Positions 19,100-30,671 of a DNA stretch of 64,000 bases are shown piece after piece. The first letter of the stretch is position 1; every line of letters starts with the position of its first letter. The notes below the pieces were generated by a model that saw nothing but the letters and a program-made list of their open reading frames with translations, made no database searches and had not been told where the DNA came from. This DNA is from Diadema setosum (taxonomy: Eukaryota > Echinodermata > Echinoidea > Diadematoida > Diadematidae): NCBI RefSeq assembly GCF_964275005.1, contig NC_092688.1:18878403-18942402 (forward strand), read 5' to 3'. The position numbers and the translations under genes are program-made.

Positions 19100-21395
19100 T
19101 GAAAAACAAAAATTCATAATCCAAATACATCAGCAAATTCTTTCAATGATTATTTCGCAAATGTAGTTTATTTTGCAACTAATATTCAACCCATTACCAC
19201 GCAAATTTTCTGATTTTTTACTGCAACACCAGGTTAAAATCAATTATTCCTCAACCCAACCAATGATTACAAAATAATAAATGTGGTTAATCAACGCAAG
19301 CTGAGTAAAATAATACACGGGACGTGACATTGTCAGGGCACAGTTATTGAAAAATATTGTTTTTCATATTGCTACACTGTATATGCTCCATTATCACATC
19401 TTTATTCTGATACTGTCAACGGGAAAATTTCGTGATTCCCGTTAACTTTAGTTCCCATTAAGGAAAAAAAAAACATGAGTAATTACAGGTCTATATCGAT
19501 TTTAGATTGCACATCCGAAATTTTTAAAAAGAAATTATACCTAAACGTCTCGCTGGTTTTTTTTTTTTTTTTAATAATAATAGGAGACATTTATAGAGCG
19601 CCTTTTCCACTGGATGCAAAGCGCTATCATCCCTGGTCGCCCTAGGAGATAAAATATATACAAAATACCAGGCAGTGACAGAATAAGTCCAGTGCACATA
19701 GAGGGACATCAAAATAAATAAGTCTTCAAGTTTTGTTTAAAATGATCAAGTGTGGGTGATGATTTGAGAAGAGGAGGGAGCTTATTCCACAGCCTATTAG
19801 CAGAAGAAGAGAAAGCTGCATCTCCGGCTAGTTTTTTCGTGTGTGGTTGTGTAAAGATAACGGATGATGAAAGACGAGTGCGCCTAGAGTGAGAGTGTCG
19901 TACCAGACACTCCTCAATGTACTCTGGAGCTCTTTTGTTGACTACTTTGTAGACCAGCAGGAGAAGCTTGAAAGATATTATTGCTTTGATTGGCAGCCAG
20001 TGGAGTTGACGTATAAGAGGAGTGGCATGAGAACGTGAACGAACATGGTACACTTGTCTAGAGGCAGCATTCTGAACTCTCTGTAAGCGATCCGCATCAG
20101 CCTGACTGATTCCGCCAAGAAGAGCATTACAGCAAGTCGCGATAAGACCAATGCACGGACTGTTGCGTGACAAGTAGAAGCATCAATAAATTTTCTGATC
20201 CTCCACAGATTTCTGACGTAGTAGTTAGCTAACTTACAGATCTGTGAAACCTGCATGCTCATTTTGCATCAGAGGAAAAGATAACTCCAAGATTGCGCAC
20301 ATGATCAGATGGAGAGATGAGAATTGTACCAATTTTTACAAACAATAATTCGTTAATTCCCTATGAATTTGGTTTCAGAAAAAAACATTTAACTGATTAT
20401 ACAGTGGTAAGTTAGTACAATGAAATGAAAGAGGTTTCTGTGTTATTTGTTCAAAAGAGAGCATGCGATAGGGGTTATTATGAATATATTAATTTTTTGA
20501 CACAATTGACCATGACATACTAATGAATGAATTAAGATTTAGAGGACTAGGATTCTCTTTTTTAACTTACAGATTTGTTTAGACAATTACTGCACCATAA
20601 GGCTCAAATTAGGCCAATTACTGTTTAATATTTACGTCAATGATATAAGGACTTCCTCTAAACAGTTTTACACTTTATTTTCTTTTTGCCAATGATGCAA
20701 GTATTTTTTCAATTCGCATCAAAATTTAGAAATTTTACAACTCGATAAATTGATTTAACAAAAGTTTCCAAATGATTAAATTGCACTTTATAGCCACTTT
20801 ATACTATGAAAACAAACAATATTCATTATAAAACACTCGGGAATTTACGATAACATTGTTGGGCATTCCCTCACTGAAAAGTAAAGAACAAAATTTCTTC
20901 GATTCACCATTTACTGGAATTTGAACTGGAAGAAATATTTATAAAATATACATCGATGTGTATCCAGAAACGTCTGAATACTTCACAAATCAAAAGGTTT
21001 AAAAATCCCTCCTAATGTTGTATATCATCTATAACTTTCATCTCATGTTTAATTGCAGTATTGTTTGAGGAAATTCTAGCATAACCAAAATAAATTCTAT
21101 ATAATTGTTTCTCAGGCAATATGTCTTATCGTTTCGTTTGATTATTACTACAATTTACTACTCACGAGGGGATTGCATCCCTCCATTTCCGACATCTTTT
21201 CTCTGTTAAGATTCAGTTACAGTTTGTCCATGCATTTCTTTCTTTAAAAGTATACCACGATTTATCTTATTGTAAAAATATGATCTCCATTGAAATCTCA
21301 CTTGAATAAGCAAAAGTCACACTACTTTATTTTGTTTAAATGCATATGTCATATTGTAATGAAATGAAATGAAATGAAATGAAAACGAGCGATTC
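18032..21395 (+). mobile_element. Decayed CR1/Rex-group LINE, split by an L2 insertion
   Basis: Broken reading frames keep LINE motifs in order on the + strand. Around 18150-18420 there is an endonuclease-like part (a PPTYHIFIF-like loop, then GDD.INP and SGHLPIFV). Near 19140 there is FNDYFANV. Around 19470-19550 reverse transcriptase motif SNYRSISILD appears and near 20370 YEFGFRKKH. Near 21050 there is an NYCNIVWGN-like stretch. A 3' tail of GAAAT repeats ends at about 21385. There are many stops and frameshifts, so it is old. The L2 at 19557-20345 separates the SNYRSISILD part from the FGFRKKH part, so it came later. TA runs at 18880-18905 and 19050-19097 lie inside. Confidence 0.65.
19557..20345 (-). 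mobile_element. L2-type LINE, 3' fragment, inserted in an older LINE
   Basis: On the - strand, 20173-19709 encodes a 154-residue C-terminal part typical of L2 ORF2: LQRVQNAASRQVYHVRSRSH, then PLIRQLHWLPI, RLWNKLPP, then KTYLF and a stop. Upstream (20262-20160) the same protein continues in another frame (LWRIRKFIDASTCHATVRAL), so there is one frameshift. Further upstream is HVRNLGVIFSSDA. The 3' end carries GCGCTCTATAAATG and a TTATTATTA/T-run tail. It is 5'-truncated and fairly young next to its host element. Confidence 0.75.
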
Positions 21396-22740
21396 GTTCA
21401 TCATCATAATGCCAATGTCCGGTCGTTAATTCACATTAGGACTGTAGAAGCTGGAGTCGCATCCGAGGAAAAAAAAAAGAACAGACGTAGAAGCGAACAA
21501 AAATAAATTGGCCTCATATTTATTTGCGACACAGTCAAGTCGAGCTACGAAAATTTGACAAAGGCTATTGCTTGAAGCCTGTGCTCATGGTGGGAAACAA
21601 AAGAAGCTCAGATAGTGTACATGCAACACAGGGGAGTGTCCATGCACGGGAATCTTCAGGAGACTGTAGGTCCTATTATACAGCAGGTGAGCATGCTTCT
21701 ATTTCTTTCTCTCTCTCTCTCTCTTTTTGAAGGAAGTAAGACTAGAAAAGGATCAGGACAGTCTAACAGGCACAACAACAACTAGAGGCGAAGACAAGGA
21801 GGAAAAAGAAAAGAGTCCGTGCAGTGGCAACCGACAATAATATGTATTGTGACTTATTCTTTTGCGAATATTTGAATATGGAATTATCATCCAATGCAAT
21901 AATAATCATTGTACATGTTAACAAATATGCCGTCACATGGAAAGAGCAAGGATATAATAAAACAAGTAAATAGCATGAATGCTAATCGAGTCGGACTCCT
22001 TGCAATATCATTCAGGCAGTTACTTTAAAGATGGGAGTCTCTTTTTGTGTGTGCGTGTCTATCTATACAACTGAAAATAAGTGCATCGTTAATTTCTTTC
22101 TTTGTGTTTGGTGAAATAATTTAAAGGCTATTGCGATCATCATCAGGCATTAATCTTGCACATTCTTGTTTGAATACACTGTGCGTGTATGGCTTTCAGC
22201 AAAAAAAAAAAAAAAAAAAATAGAAAGAAAAAAGAAAGAAAGAAAAAGAAATCAAGCTGGCCTGAAATAGAGTATCAAATGCCTTGACTGTCCGAATGTT
22301 GTTATAGGTATTTTTATGGAAGTGACCACCCTGGATCATTATATTTTTTCATCAAAGTTCAAATATTAGAGTATAAGAGGAACTGCTATCCTCTCCTTTT
22401 TTTGTGCAAATTGTCTAATTGATAAAGCAATATACATCTTTCAATTCTTGTCATTCTAAAATATATACTGCTGATAAAATGTGTCGTACCGCAAAGGCAT
22501 AGGCCATTATTTCTTGTTGTATCTAATGACTTACTTTACAGTTGAAAAGCACTTATTACAATCCGTAACTTTTGCTAATGACTCAAAATGCTTCTTTCTA
22601 ATTCGGATTTTTACTGTCTCATTAAATTCTTAATTTTTGAATAATCAAAATAGTCACAGTGGTTTAAAAGCAATGTATTATCCTTGAATCTAAAGGAAGA
22701 TATCATGAACACTCTAAACATTCAAACAAATTAATAGTGA
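21396..22740. other. No gene seen
   Basis: Ordinary AT-rich sequence with a CT run at 21707-21724 and an A-run with AAAG repeats at 22201-22245. No credible coding or RNA feature. Confidence 0.5.
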
Positions 22741-22749
22741 TATTGAATG

Positions 22750-23060
22750 TAATGTAAAATATAAGACACGTTTCTCGCAAGAGGAGATCCTCCACTGAAT
22801 TTCGTAGGAACATTATAATTGCTATAAATTTCATTTGGAGTGATAATGTGAAATACATTCCATCTCTATTTATTTGTAAAATTTAATATGACTTTTTTTT
22901 ATAAATGCTTTTGTTATGGTGGCAGCTGCTTATAAAACTTTGTTTTTCTTGCTGTCTCCACATTCTGTTACATTTTTTATTGTCAATTTGAATTTATTTA
23001 TATACTTTGTCTGAATGTTTTTTATCTGTTTGAATGAAATAAACGCGAATTGAATCTCAC
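22750..23060 (+). mobile_element. Probable LINE 3' tail
   Basis: T-rich sequence with TTTTTTATTGTCAATTTGAA and a final TGAATGAAATAAACGCGAATTG. It resembles in style the LINE tails at 21250-21395 and 43060-43395. No coding part survives. Confidence 0.35.
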
Positions 23061-23159
23061 AATGCCAGTAATACTGGAATATCATTTAGATTAAAACATT
23101 ATTTGTCTTTGGATAATGAGCTCATCTTATCGTACATCTCCTATCGTTTGTTTGTCTTT

Positions 23160-23450
23160 TTTTTTTTAAGAGGGGAGGGGGTCATTTTACATCTGACAAT
23201 ATGGCTGGATAGCCATGAAACCCGGAAGTGGCACGAGAAACGGAAGAATCGCGCACTGAAGCGGTTTTTGCTGTTGTTGTAGGTTGTTTTGTTCTGTTTC
23301 TGTTTTATTTTCGTTTTTGTTTTGTTTTGTTTTGGTTTTTTTCCGGGGGGGGGGGGGGGGGGGCTTGCTTGTCAGGCGATGAAACACGGAAGTGGCACCA
23401 GAAATATTTTTCGCCCCCCACCCCTTCCCCCTTTACGGAAAAATAAGCCA
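23160..23450. repeat. CGGAAGTGGCAC repeat fragments
   Basis: GAAACCCGGAAGTGGCAC at 23217 and GAAACACGGAAGTGGCACCA at 23382, followed by C-runs and CCCCTTTACGG. The same words occur in the element at 27896-28059, so these are fragments of that family. Confidence 0.5.
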
Positions 23451-24334
23451 CCGCTGTGAGAAATGTTGCTCCTTTATTATCCTTTTTAGACGTATCGCAC
23501 AATACTCAAATCCCATTTCCATTGTCAGAAATTAATGTCTAAAATTTATATCTCATTGACTGTTGTTCGTTTCTTTTCTTTTTTTTTTTGGGAGGGGGGG
23601 GGGAGTTGCTACGAGTAATTCAGCACCATCAGCACGTACACTACTTGCAGTGTACTGGAAATTTGAAACTTGTGTGTGTTCAAGTTTCCCCTTTATGCAC
23701 ATTAATTTGACAACAGATCCCCAAACAATAATTTGAAATTGGCAAGCACGACGGACGTGTTGTGCTTTCGTGGCACATGATACTTACGTCGGTGTACGTC
23801 ATATATCGTTATAGAATGGGTTCAAGAATGTAGCCAATTGGAAGCGCTGAAATGAGTCACGTGTGCGTGCATTAATTTCTTACTAACATGCACGCCGTAA
23901 AGTCACTGACGTCACAATGTTTACACTAGCAGTGCACGCTCAATCAGTTGTTACAAGTGCGTCGCGCGCTACTATACGCGCTGTCAATCCTGTAAACAAC
24001 AGGCCTTTCTTGTGCATAACATGTGGCATACGTATGCTCTTATACGTACAGTACTTATGTGCGGGATTTCCGAGTGCGACGTGCGTAAATGTTTGGGACG
24101 AACATCTTCGGACATCTTACCTTTGAGCGAGTGCTACATGTAGCTGACTGGTATTGACCCTCAAAGGTACGTGAAAATGCTGTTAGCTTTCGACCCATTT
24201 TATAAAACAAATGATGCACAGGATTATTTCGTGGCGTTAGTGAAGGTGCGGTGTACTCGAGAAACACCTACACTAACGCACTCTATCTTTTGCATCTTCT
24301 AACATTGAATGAAATGCTAATTCAAGTTGAGTAC

Positions 24335-24446
24335 CTCATGGGATGTATGTTTAAAGGGAGGCTCCTCTGATCGATACGGTTAGCAAAATGGTCAGTACGA
24401 CAGGCTTTCACCGTTCCACGTACTCGACGGCAGGCTAACGCCGAAC
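24335..24446 (-). pseudogene. Pseudo-exon: propeptide/mature boundary
   Basis: On the - strand it follows TTGTATAG and precedes GTACTC, exactly like 1048-1171 and 60585-60708. The opening GTTCGGCGTTAGCCTGCCGT and the CGTATCGATCAGAGG part are still obvious. An in-frame stop and length loss are present. Confidence 0.8.
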
Positions 24447-24656
24447 CTATACAAGAAGGGTTTTACAGGACTTACAATAAGTATCAACATTGTGTCTAGC
24501 ACATGTCCAATATACACCAAAATGTGCAAGCCTACTGTTACTTTGGGAGCCATCTTTTACTGCCATAAAAGCAAAACATAAAACGAAGCAAAAAAGATAT
24601 CACTTCCACTGCTCACTGAAGCAACGTTAAATTGCGAGTAAACAAACAAATAAATG

Positions 24657-25042
24657 CAGAGCTACCAAGTCTCACGCATTCTGAGTGAGACTCAAGCATT
24701 TAGGGGCTGTCTCACGATCTCACGCATGACACCCATTTTTCTCACGCATCGGGCGAAGTCTGTAATTTGGGCCTATAATAAGGAGCATAGCTCAAAGGAT
24801 TAAAGTGATAGTTACAATTGAAGGTATATTTTCCCTTTGTCTTTCAAAATAAGTAAAAAATAGTCACTTAAGTAAGCACCTGATCGCACTATTAAGAGCT
24901 AAAAATTGAAAAGGCTCCCTACTGTGGGAGGCCACAGGGGGAAAACCCCCTCCCACACCCTCGCTCGCGTGCACATTCGATCGCCGAGATGCCGAGTCAT
25001 GAAAATCTCACTCACAAAAATGTTTTGAACTTGGCATCCCTG
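24657..25042. mobile_element. Possible hAT-like MITE in the pseudogene intron
   Basis: Left end CAGAGCTACCAAGTCTCACG; right end, inverted, CAGGGATGCCAAGTTC. Internal CTCACGCAT words repeat. The flanks do not give a clean 8-bp duplication, so the boundaries are tentative. Confidence 0.4.
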
Positions 25043-25275
25043 CAAATGAGATTTGGAAAAGTTCATGCAAATTTAAAAAAAAATAAACCCACAGAGCGAT
25101 ATACTTAAGCAGCCACAGCTGGAGAACAATATCATGCATGAACGCTTTTCATCGAAGATGTGGGAAACAACGCCATTATTATCTATACGGTAAATATGGA
25201 AACTTATGCAGACAGCCGACATACAGCAAGATCTACATGTATGAACTGCCATGACTGTAGGCTACAATTAAATTT

Positions 25276-25500
25276 CAGTGCGGCAGCAAATCCATGCATG
25301 ACGTGACGCCAAAATGTTTCTAACACGCCCAACAGAGATGCGAACAGTTGGGGAGATCTCATCGAGGTCGTACTGACAGGGACAGATCATATAATTTACT
25401 CGATTCATGAATTACTTTCTGGATAAAACGCTCATTATTCAACAAATTGGAATGAGTGGTTTTTCTGAGAAGCTTTATTACAACAAACCAGTTTACGAGA
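25276..25500 (-). pseudogene. Pseudo-exon: I9 propeptide, with upstream intron
   Basis: 25374-25276 on the - strand matches the gene B exon 59572-59694 (CCTCGATGAGATCTCC, CTGTTCGCATCTCT), with one frameshift in the AACATT(T)TGGCG region. 25385-25495 matches the intron just upstream in gene B (59440-59520; TGGATAAAACGCTCATTA and TGAGAAGCTTTATTACAACA). Confidence 0.8.
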
Positions 25501-26880
25501 GCAGAAATTGCATATTGATATGCCTATATAAAGACTAAGGGGTGTATATTCCCATTACGAAAATAAGGTATTTTCCTCTTTTAATATACAGAAGAAATGA
25601 GAATATTTCACTCTAACCATTACATAACAAAACAAGTATAAATCATCACACGTTCTTTTCTTGGGTTGAAAAGTGGTGGTGATACCACTTTCCACCCTAA
25701 ACAGATGAAGTAGGTGGACTCATTGAACATAGTTCCCATCTCGTCAGTCCCATGGGAAGTTTGATATATGTGTTACTACTGTAAGACGCATCACTTTGTG
25801 CATTTCTCACATTCGTGCGTTAACGCCACTATTTACCATTTGCAGACAAAAAACAAACAAACCAGATTTACTGCTTTAAAATACTTCTTAAATGTAAGTT
25901 AGGGATAGAAACGACCAACGAAAAAAAAAAACCATAAATCTGTTTAATGAATGTATTGTATGGTAAAATATAAGAGAAAATTGAACAACAGTTTTAATAA
26001 AATCGTTTCTAGCTGAATTGTCAACAGTTATTTTTTTCTCTTTTGACAATCAGTGATATGTTCTATATGCGGCTTTGTTGTCATTTTTTTAATACGGTAG
26101 GATGTTTTGTGATACAACTGAACTATACATATGCTCCAAATGCGATGATTTGATTTTTTTTTTTTCAGTCACTGCTCCTTCTGGTAAACATTTTCAAAGG
26201 CGTTAACCCTCGAAACCCTTACGACGCACTGGTTTATAGGTATTCGGACAGTGGGCAGTCCCCACTGACCATACCCCCCCCCCTCCCCCGCGCGCCCCTT
26301 TGTTTTAGGCTATTTTGGGTAAACACCAGCCACACACTCCATTGTGCTGACAACCAACCAGACCAGAGCAGAGTGGACATTCATAAAATCTTATGACCAT
26401 AATAATTATAATGGTCTCGGAACTTTCCCCTTTCCAAATTTGGATTGTCCCCCTCACAAAATATCGATGATAAATGTAAAGGCTTGCTTTCAGGTGGATG
26501 TGCTAGCAGGCACCATTTTATAAGGATTACGTGAATAATCATAACATTACAAATGCTTATCTCAGTGAAATTAAAAACCAACCTGTCTCTCGGTACAAAA
26601 TGAGCATGCTCAAACTGGAACCCCGAACTGGCTTATAGCTATGCTGTATTTCCGCCTTCGACAAATAACAATAATCCTGGCTGAACTGGACTTTCTTTTC
26701 GTGTGACTTCGCATCATCATTATCATTGTGTCGACTATACTTATAAACGGTAACACATGCCTACTCAAAACCATATAGGGCCTATAGATTGAAGAGTTTC
26801 AGTACTCAAACCTAAAAATTGTACACTACTCTTGTTCTCCTTTTCCATCACATGGACTCCGAATAGTTTCATTAGTAAAT
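25501..26880. other. No gene seen
   Basis: This should hold the signal-peptide exon of the pseudogene, but nothing matching it is visible. A C-run at 26275-26290 suggests another fragment of the G/C-tract element families. Confidence 0.45.
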
Positions 26881-29600
26881 GATCATTTCGAAGACATTAA
26901 AGATGCTGTGTATGGTGTGTTGACAATCGTGAGAAGAGTTGGATTCATTGCATCAACTGAAAATAAGTAACACCTTGTCTATTTCCTGATTTTATGATAG
27001 CAAGTGGAATAAGGAAAGGAAAAATAAGAAACCTCACCTGGCAACGACGAACGGGCGCACTGGTTGAACTGGTGTCAGAGAAGAGTCTTCAGAACAGTAG
27101 AGGGCGATCTTCAAGGCAGATCTGATGAGGAGCTGCAGTCAGATGGCCGGTTATACTTTATTTCTCTGCAGCCTTGCCAAGGTGTTCTGTTCCCAGTCGG
27201 CGCACCACAATACAAACACTTCAAGTCAGGAACGCAAATTTCATTGGCTAATGTCAGGCTTACGTATATTGTATGATAACGGACAAACAAAGCATAACTA
27301 ATGGAAGACAATGATATAGTTAAGATGTAGGTTATGTCTGACTCTCTACCGACGCAGGTACGAAATACTGACTCGACAAATTAATGTACTTCTTTACAAG
27401 TAAGTTTATTTTATCTACTTTTTTTATCTTAGAGAACATGATAGGGAAATCTCTAACTGCTGAATTAGCAGATCAGGAGTGGTGGTTGTCACGTTCATGA
27501 CAGCGTGAACCAGCTACCGCTGAAATGCCTCCAACTAAAATCTGAAATCGATGAATTTTATAAGGACCACTGTGCTTTTGGGATATCTTTGCTATTTCAA
27601 CACTGGTTTTATTTAAATAGAATTTTAATTCCTCTTCGAATTGTAAGCTCTTTCATATCTTATGTGGTTTTCTCTTTTTTTTTTCAAGTGGTCAATTGAT
27701 CATCCCAGTTAGAATCGAAGTTAGTATCCGAAACCCAAGCTCAACCAAAACAGTAACTATACTTTTCCTCTAATACCTTTCTTTCTCTCTCCTGGTATAG
27801 CTCTTGTAACTATATTGCTCCATTGGTATGGGACTTTCGATACAGATTGGAGATTTCTCGGAACAGAGCGTATAGTATAGAGCCATGTTGCATAGTCAGT
27901 GGCGGATCCAGAGGGGGGCGCAACCGGCGCACCCCCTCCTTTTATTTTTCGTTAAAAACAAAAGAAATAAAAAGAAAAAATGAAATGAAACCCGGAAGTG
28001 GCACCAGAAATATTAGTCACGCCCCCCCCCCTTTACAGAATTCCTGGATCCGCCCCTGTTAGTGGTAATCTCAAATGTTACATATTGGTTTGGGAGTGAA
28101 TATTTGATTGATATGATTGTGACTAATGCAGAATCTCCTCCATTTCTGCTGTATTCACTGTACTTCCTTTAGTTAGTCACTTGCTTCCTCCTTGTGTATT
28201 ATTTTGTCGAAGTTCTTGCAGATTATAATTGAGATTCACTTCCGGTTATCGCGGGATATTACACATAACTTCATTGAAGAGGGCTGAGAAAGTGCATGGA
28301 GAAGGTTGGATTCACACATTTTTCCGTCTTAAACATCCAGTGCTCTTCGTTTTAGCAATCAGAGGATGAGTACGAAATGGACTGGAAGGAAATATACTAA
28401 TTAGCTGAAATAAAGGAATTAATGTAGTCATTCGTAACTGGTATGAGGAAAAATGTTATCCTGACGTTCCTGAGACTTATGGCATTCATTATTTCCAAAA
28501 GTACTAACATTTCTCCAGATCAGGGTAGATTCGGACACTCATATGATACAGCAATTATTGTTTTATATAGATGTAGTCAGTTTCCTTTCTAATTTCTCTT
28601 CTTCCTCTCTAGATACTACTTCTACTTCTACCAATATAGACATAATTCTGCTCTTATACTGCAAATCATATTTTGGTATCAGCTATTGCTACTACTTCAA
28701 TATGAAGTATGCTTATTATGAAGTATGCTTCAATTTTCATCCTTCATGTGGCACAGAAATAATTTCTGTCACTCTGCCCAACCTATTCCTGCTTCAGTTA
28801 ACGTCACTACAAATGCAACATCAGTACTTCTACTTCTATTACTTTGTGTGACTAGGAGAAATACTGCGTTATTACTTACGTTGTGAATGCTTCCAATACG
28901 TATTGTCGTCTTCGTTTTCTACTTATTCAACTATTAAAGAAACTTCTACTTTTGTTAGATACAGTAACAACATTATTGATTCCAATACTATTTCTATCAG
29001 TATTCATAACCATTACAGCTACAACGCTAAATTCCACTACAGCCGAGACTTCAATCTCCCTTCGGTATATTCACAAATATTGTTCCTATCTACGCTAATT
29101 TCATCAATTTTTAAAGCATGGCAGCGATAACACAATAAATGTCGTACTTTTAGAAATGCTGATGTAACTGGTTTTCTGATCGCGCCTGGTAACGTGCTCG
29201 AGTTAATGAATAGCCACGTGAGGGGGGAACACGTGTAGAAAGGTTGATTCCAAGCATAGATTTATTATTAATATTTTAGTCTATGAACAGAAAGTAGATA
29301 ACATCCGACAAGTTTACATATCTCCGGTGACGACGCCTTGTACTCTAACTTGGTACCATCGCCTCGGCTCCGGAAATTCTCGAGCATGTCTACCCAACCG
29401 ACCAAGCAGAGCCACTGAGCAGAGCATCAGCATTGCGCCATCTATTGACGAGCAGCCAAAGAATGAGATATGGCTAAGAATACGTCGCATGACTCCTCCC
29501 GAGGTTGGACACGGGGATCATCTCTATCAACCATAATTATGACTGAAACGCCTCGTAGCTATCGTTAATACGTTCACTCCCAATATGCATGTGCGGCTGA
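26880..29600 (-). repeat. Inverted duplicate of gene B promoter and upstream flank
   Basis: 26880-27520 matches the inverse of 57120-57760: AGAGGGCGATCTTCAAGGCA, CTGATGAGGAGCTGCAGT, then GTATGATAACGGACAAACA, then TGCTGAATTAGCAGA. 28950-29420 matches the inverse of 55570-56010 (ACTTCAATCTCCCTTCGGTA-like, GCTGATGTAAC, CTCGAGTTAATG..TAGCCACGTGAGG). The two arms differ by separate insertions between these blocks. It is the 5' flank of the pseudogene above. Confidence 0.75.
27896..28059. mobile_element. Short hAT-like MITE
   Basis: Ends CAGTGGCGGATCCAGAG and, inverted, CAGGGGCGGATCCAGGA are near-matching inverted repeats of a widespread hAT-type. The interior has GGCGCACCCCCT, a poly-purine stretch, CCGGAAGTGGCACC and C-runs. 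I do not see a clean 8-bp duplication. Confidence 0.6.
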
Positions 29601-30130
29601 ATACAGAACCAAACGTATAATTTCTTAGAAAGTTGTGAATGTCAGATCATATAAAAGTACTACAGATTCCCAATTCTTAATTTCCTTTTCGTCTTCCTAA
29701 TTTTTTCTTCTCCATCCTCTCATTGCTCTTTTCATTTTTCTTCTTCTCTTTCTGTAACCCTGATGGCCCTGACACAATTCCCACTACTACTGCCGTTACA
29801 ACTACGTTTAAAATCACAAATCCCTCTGGCTGTATGCTTGTTTAACGCCATACTGTTTGCACTACATACCAACACTATTTTCAACCACTGAACATTTTGA
29901 ACGCACTTAAACGCTACGCCAGGGGTCCGTCCGTCACCGTTGACGTTTACGTGTAGGAAAATTGTCAAATCATGAAAACGGAACACGGAGTCGAAGCTAT
30001 TACTATGTATACACATACTACTTTTACTATCAACTGGTTTGATTGATTAATTTGATTTGAATTGATTTCCGCTCTGCGTACACAAACACTTTTACAGTCA
30101 CTTTACCATCACTTTACACTTTTACTATCA
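29600..30130. repeat. Second upstream-flank copy, left part
   Basis: Together with 34267-34830 this looks like another, more diverged copy of the protease upstream flank, split by the LINE at about 30136-34266. The left part resembles 28540-28800 only weakly (CCTTTTCGTCTTCCTAATTT against CCTTTCTAATTTCTCTTCTT). Confidence 0.35.
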
Positions 30131-30135
30131 CTACC

Positions 30136-30627
30136 TTGACCTTGAAAAAAGAGGTTCATACTTTCCAGAGAATAGCAGAGGAGCAAGAACAATATAGCCG
30201 GAGGAACTGTCTTCGTTTCCATGGTATCGACGAAACGGCGGACGAAGACACTGACCAGGTCATCATCAAGCTGGTGAAAGAAAAACTGGACATCGAACTT
30301 CAATCAGACGACCTGGACAGATCGCATCGAATACCGGTTCGCGTCCACCAACGAGCTGGAGAACGCAGACCCCCCGCGAAACCAATCATAGTGAAGTTCA
30401 CCCGATACAACAAGCGACGTGATGTATACGCGGCAAGATCCAAACTGAAAGGTACAAACATTTACATTCATGAAGATCTAACCCGTGAACGAAGTGATCT
30501 ATTGTACAAAACACGAGAACTCGAAAATGTGCTGAGAACGTGGACATATGATGGGAGAATCTTTGCCCTGACAAAAGACAACAAAAAGGTGAAAGTGACG
30601 AGAGCAGCTGATCTCGATCGAATTTAA
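30136..30627 (+). CDS. LINE ORF1 protein, C-terminal part
   Basis: About 163 codons without an ATG at the left edge. It begins with the end of a coiled coil (LKKEVHTFQRIAEEQEQYSR), then RRNCLRFHGI, then a basic RNA-binding segment (KPIIVKFTRYNKRRDVYAAR) and NIYIHEDLTRERSDLLYKTR near the end. That order is the RRM plus C-terminal domain of L1-type ORF1 (Transposase_22 family), an RNA-binding chaperone that packages the LINE transcript. The N-terminal coiled coil is missing because of 5' truncation. Confidence 0.75.
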   Translation: MTLKKEVHTFQRIAEEQEQYSRRNCLRFHGIDETADEDTDQVIIKLVKEKLDIELQSDDLDRSHRIPVRVHQRAGERRPPAKPIIVKFTRYNKRRDVYAARSKLKGTNIYIHEDLTRERSDLLYKTRELENVLRTWTYDGRIFALTKDNKKVKVTRAADLDRI

Positions 30628-30671
30628 GTCATGATCGTTTGTTTTCATTATTATAAAGACTTGTTAACAAT

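Larger units (their letters stand above)
24335..27200 (-). pseudogene. Protease pseudogene: third, inverted S8 copy
   Basis: Read on the - strand this follows gene B: a promoter and noncoding exon 1 (about 27160-27038), a propeptide exon (about 25374-25276) and the propeptide/mature exon (24446-24335), with matching intron sequence beside them. The propeptide exon reads YDLDEISPTVRIS, then shifts frame after an extra T. The next exon keeps the LPAVEYVE-encoding start and the RIDQR part, but the middle is rearranged and it is 112 rather than 124 nt. The promoter TATA is changed (AAGTATAACC against AAGTATAAAT). I could not find the signal-peptide exon or any catalytic exon. It is a dead partial copy by duplication, not a retrocopy, because introns are kept. 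Confidence 0.75.

Noticed and set aside
24657-25042. An 8-bp target duplication for this possible MITE
   Set aside because: AATAAATG and CAAATGAG do not match in register.
27896-28059. An 8-bp target duplication for this MITE
   Set aside because: The flanks (TGCATAGT and TTAGTGGT) share only a short offset match, so the boundary rests on the inverted ends alone.
28543-28851. A 102-codon frame on the + strand
   Set aside because: Serine/tyrosine/leucine-rich low-complexity translation inside the duplicated upstream flank, with no counterpart frame in the other copy.
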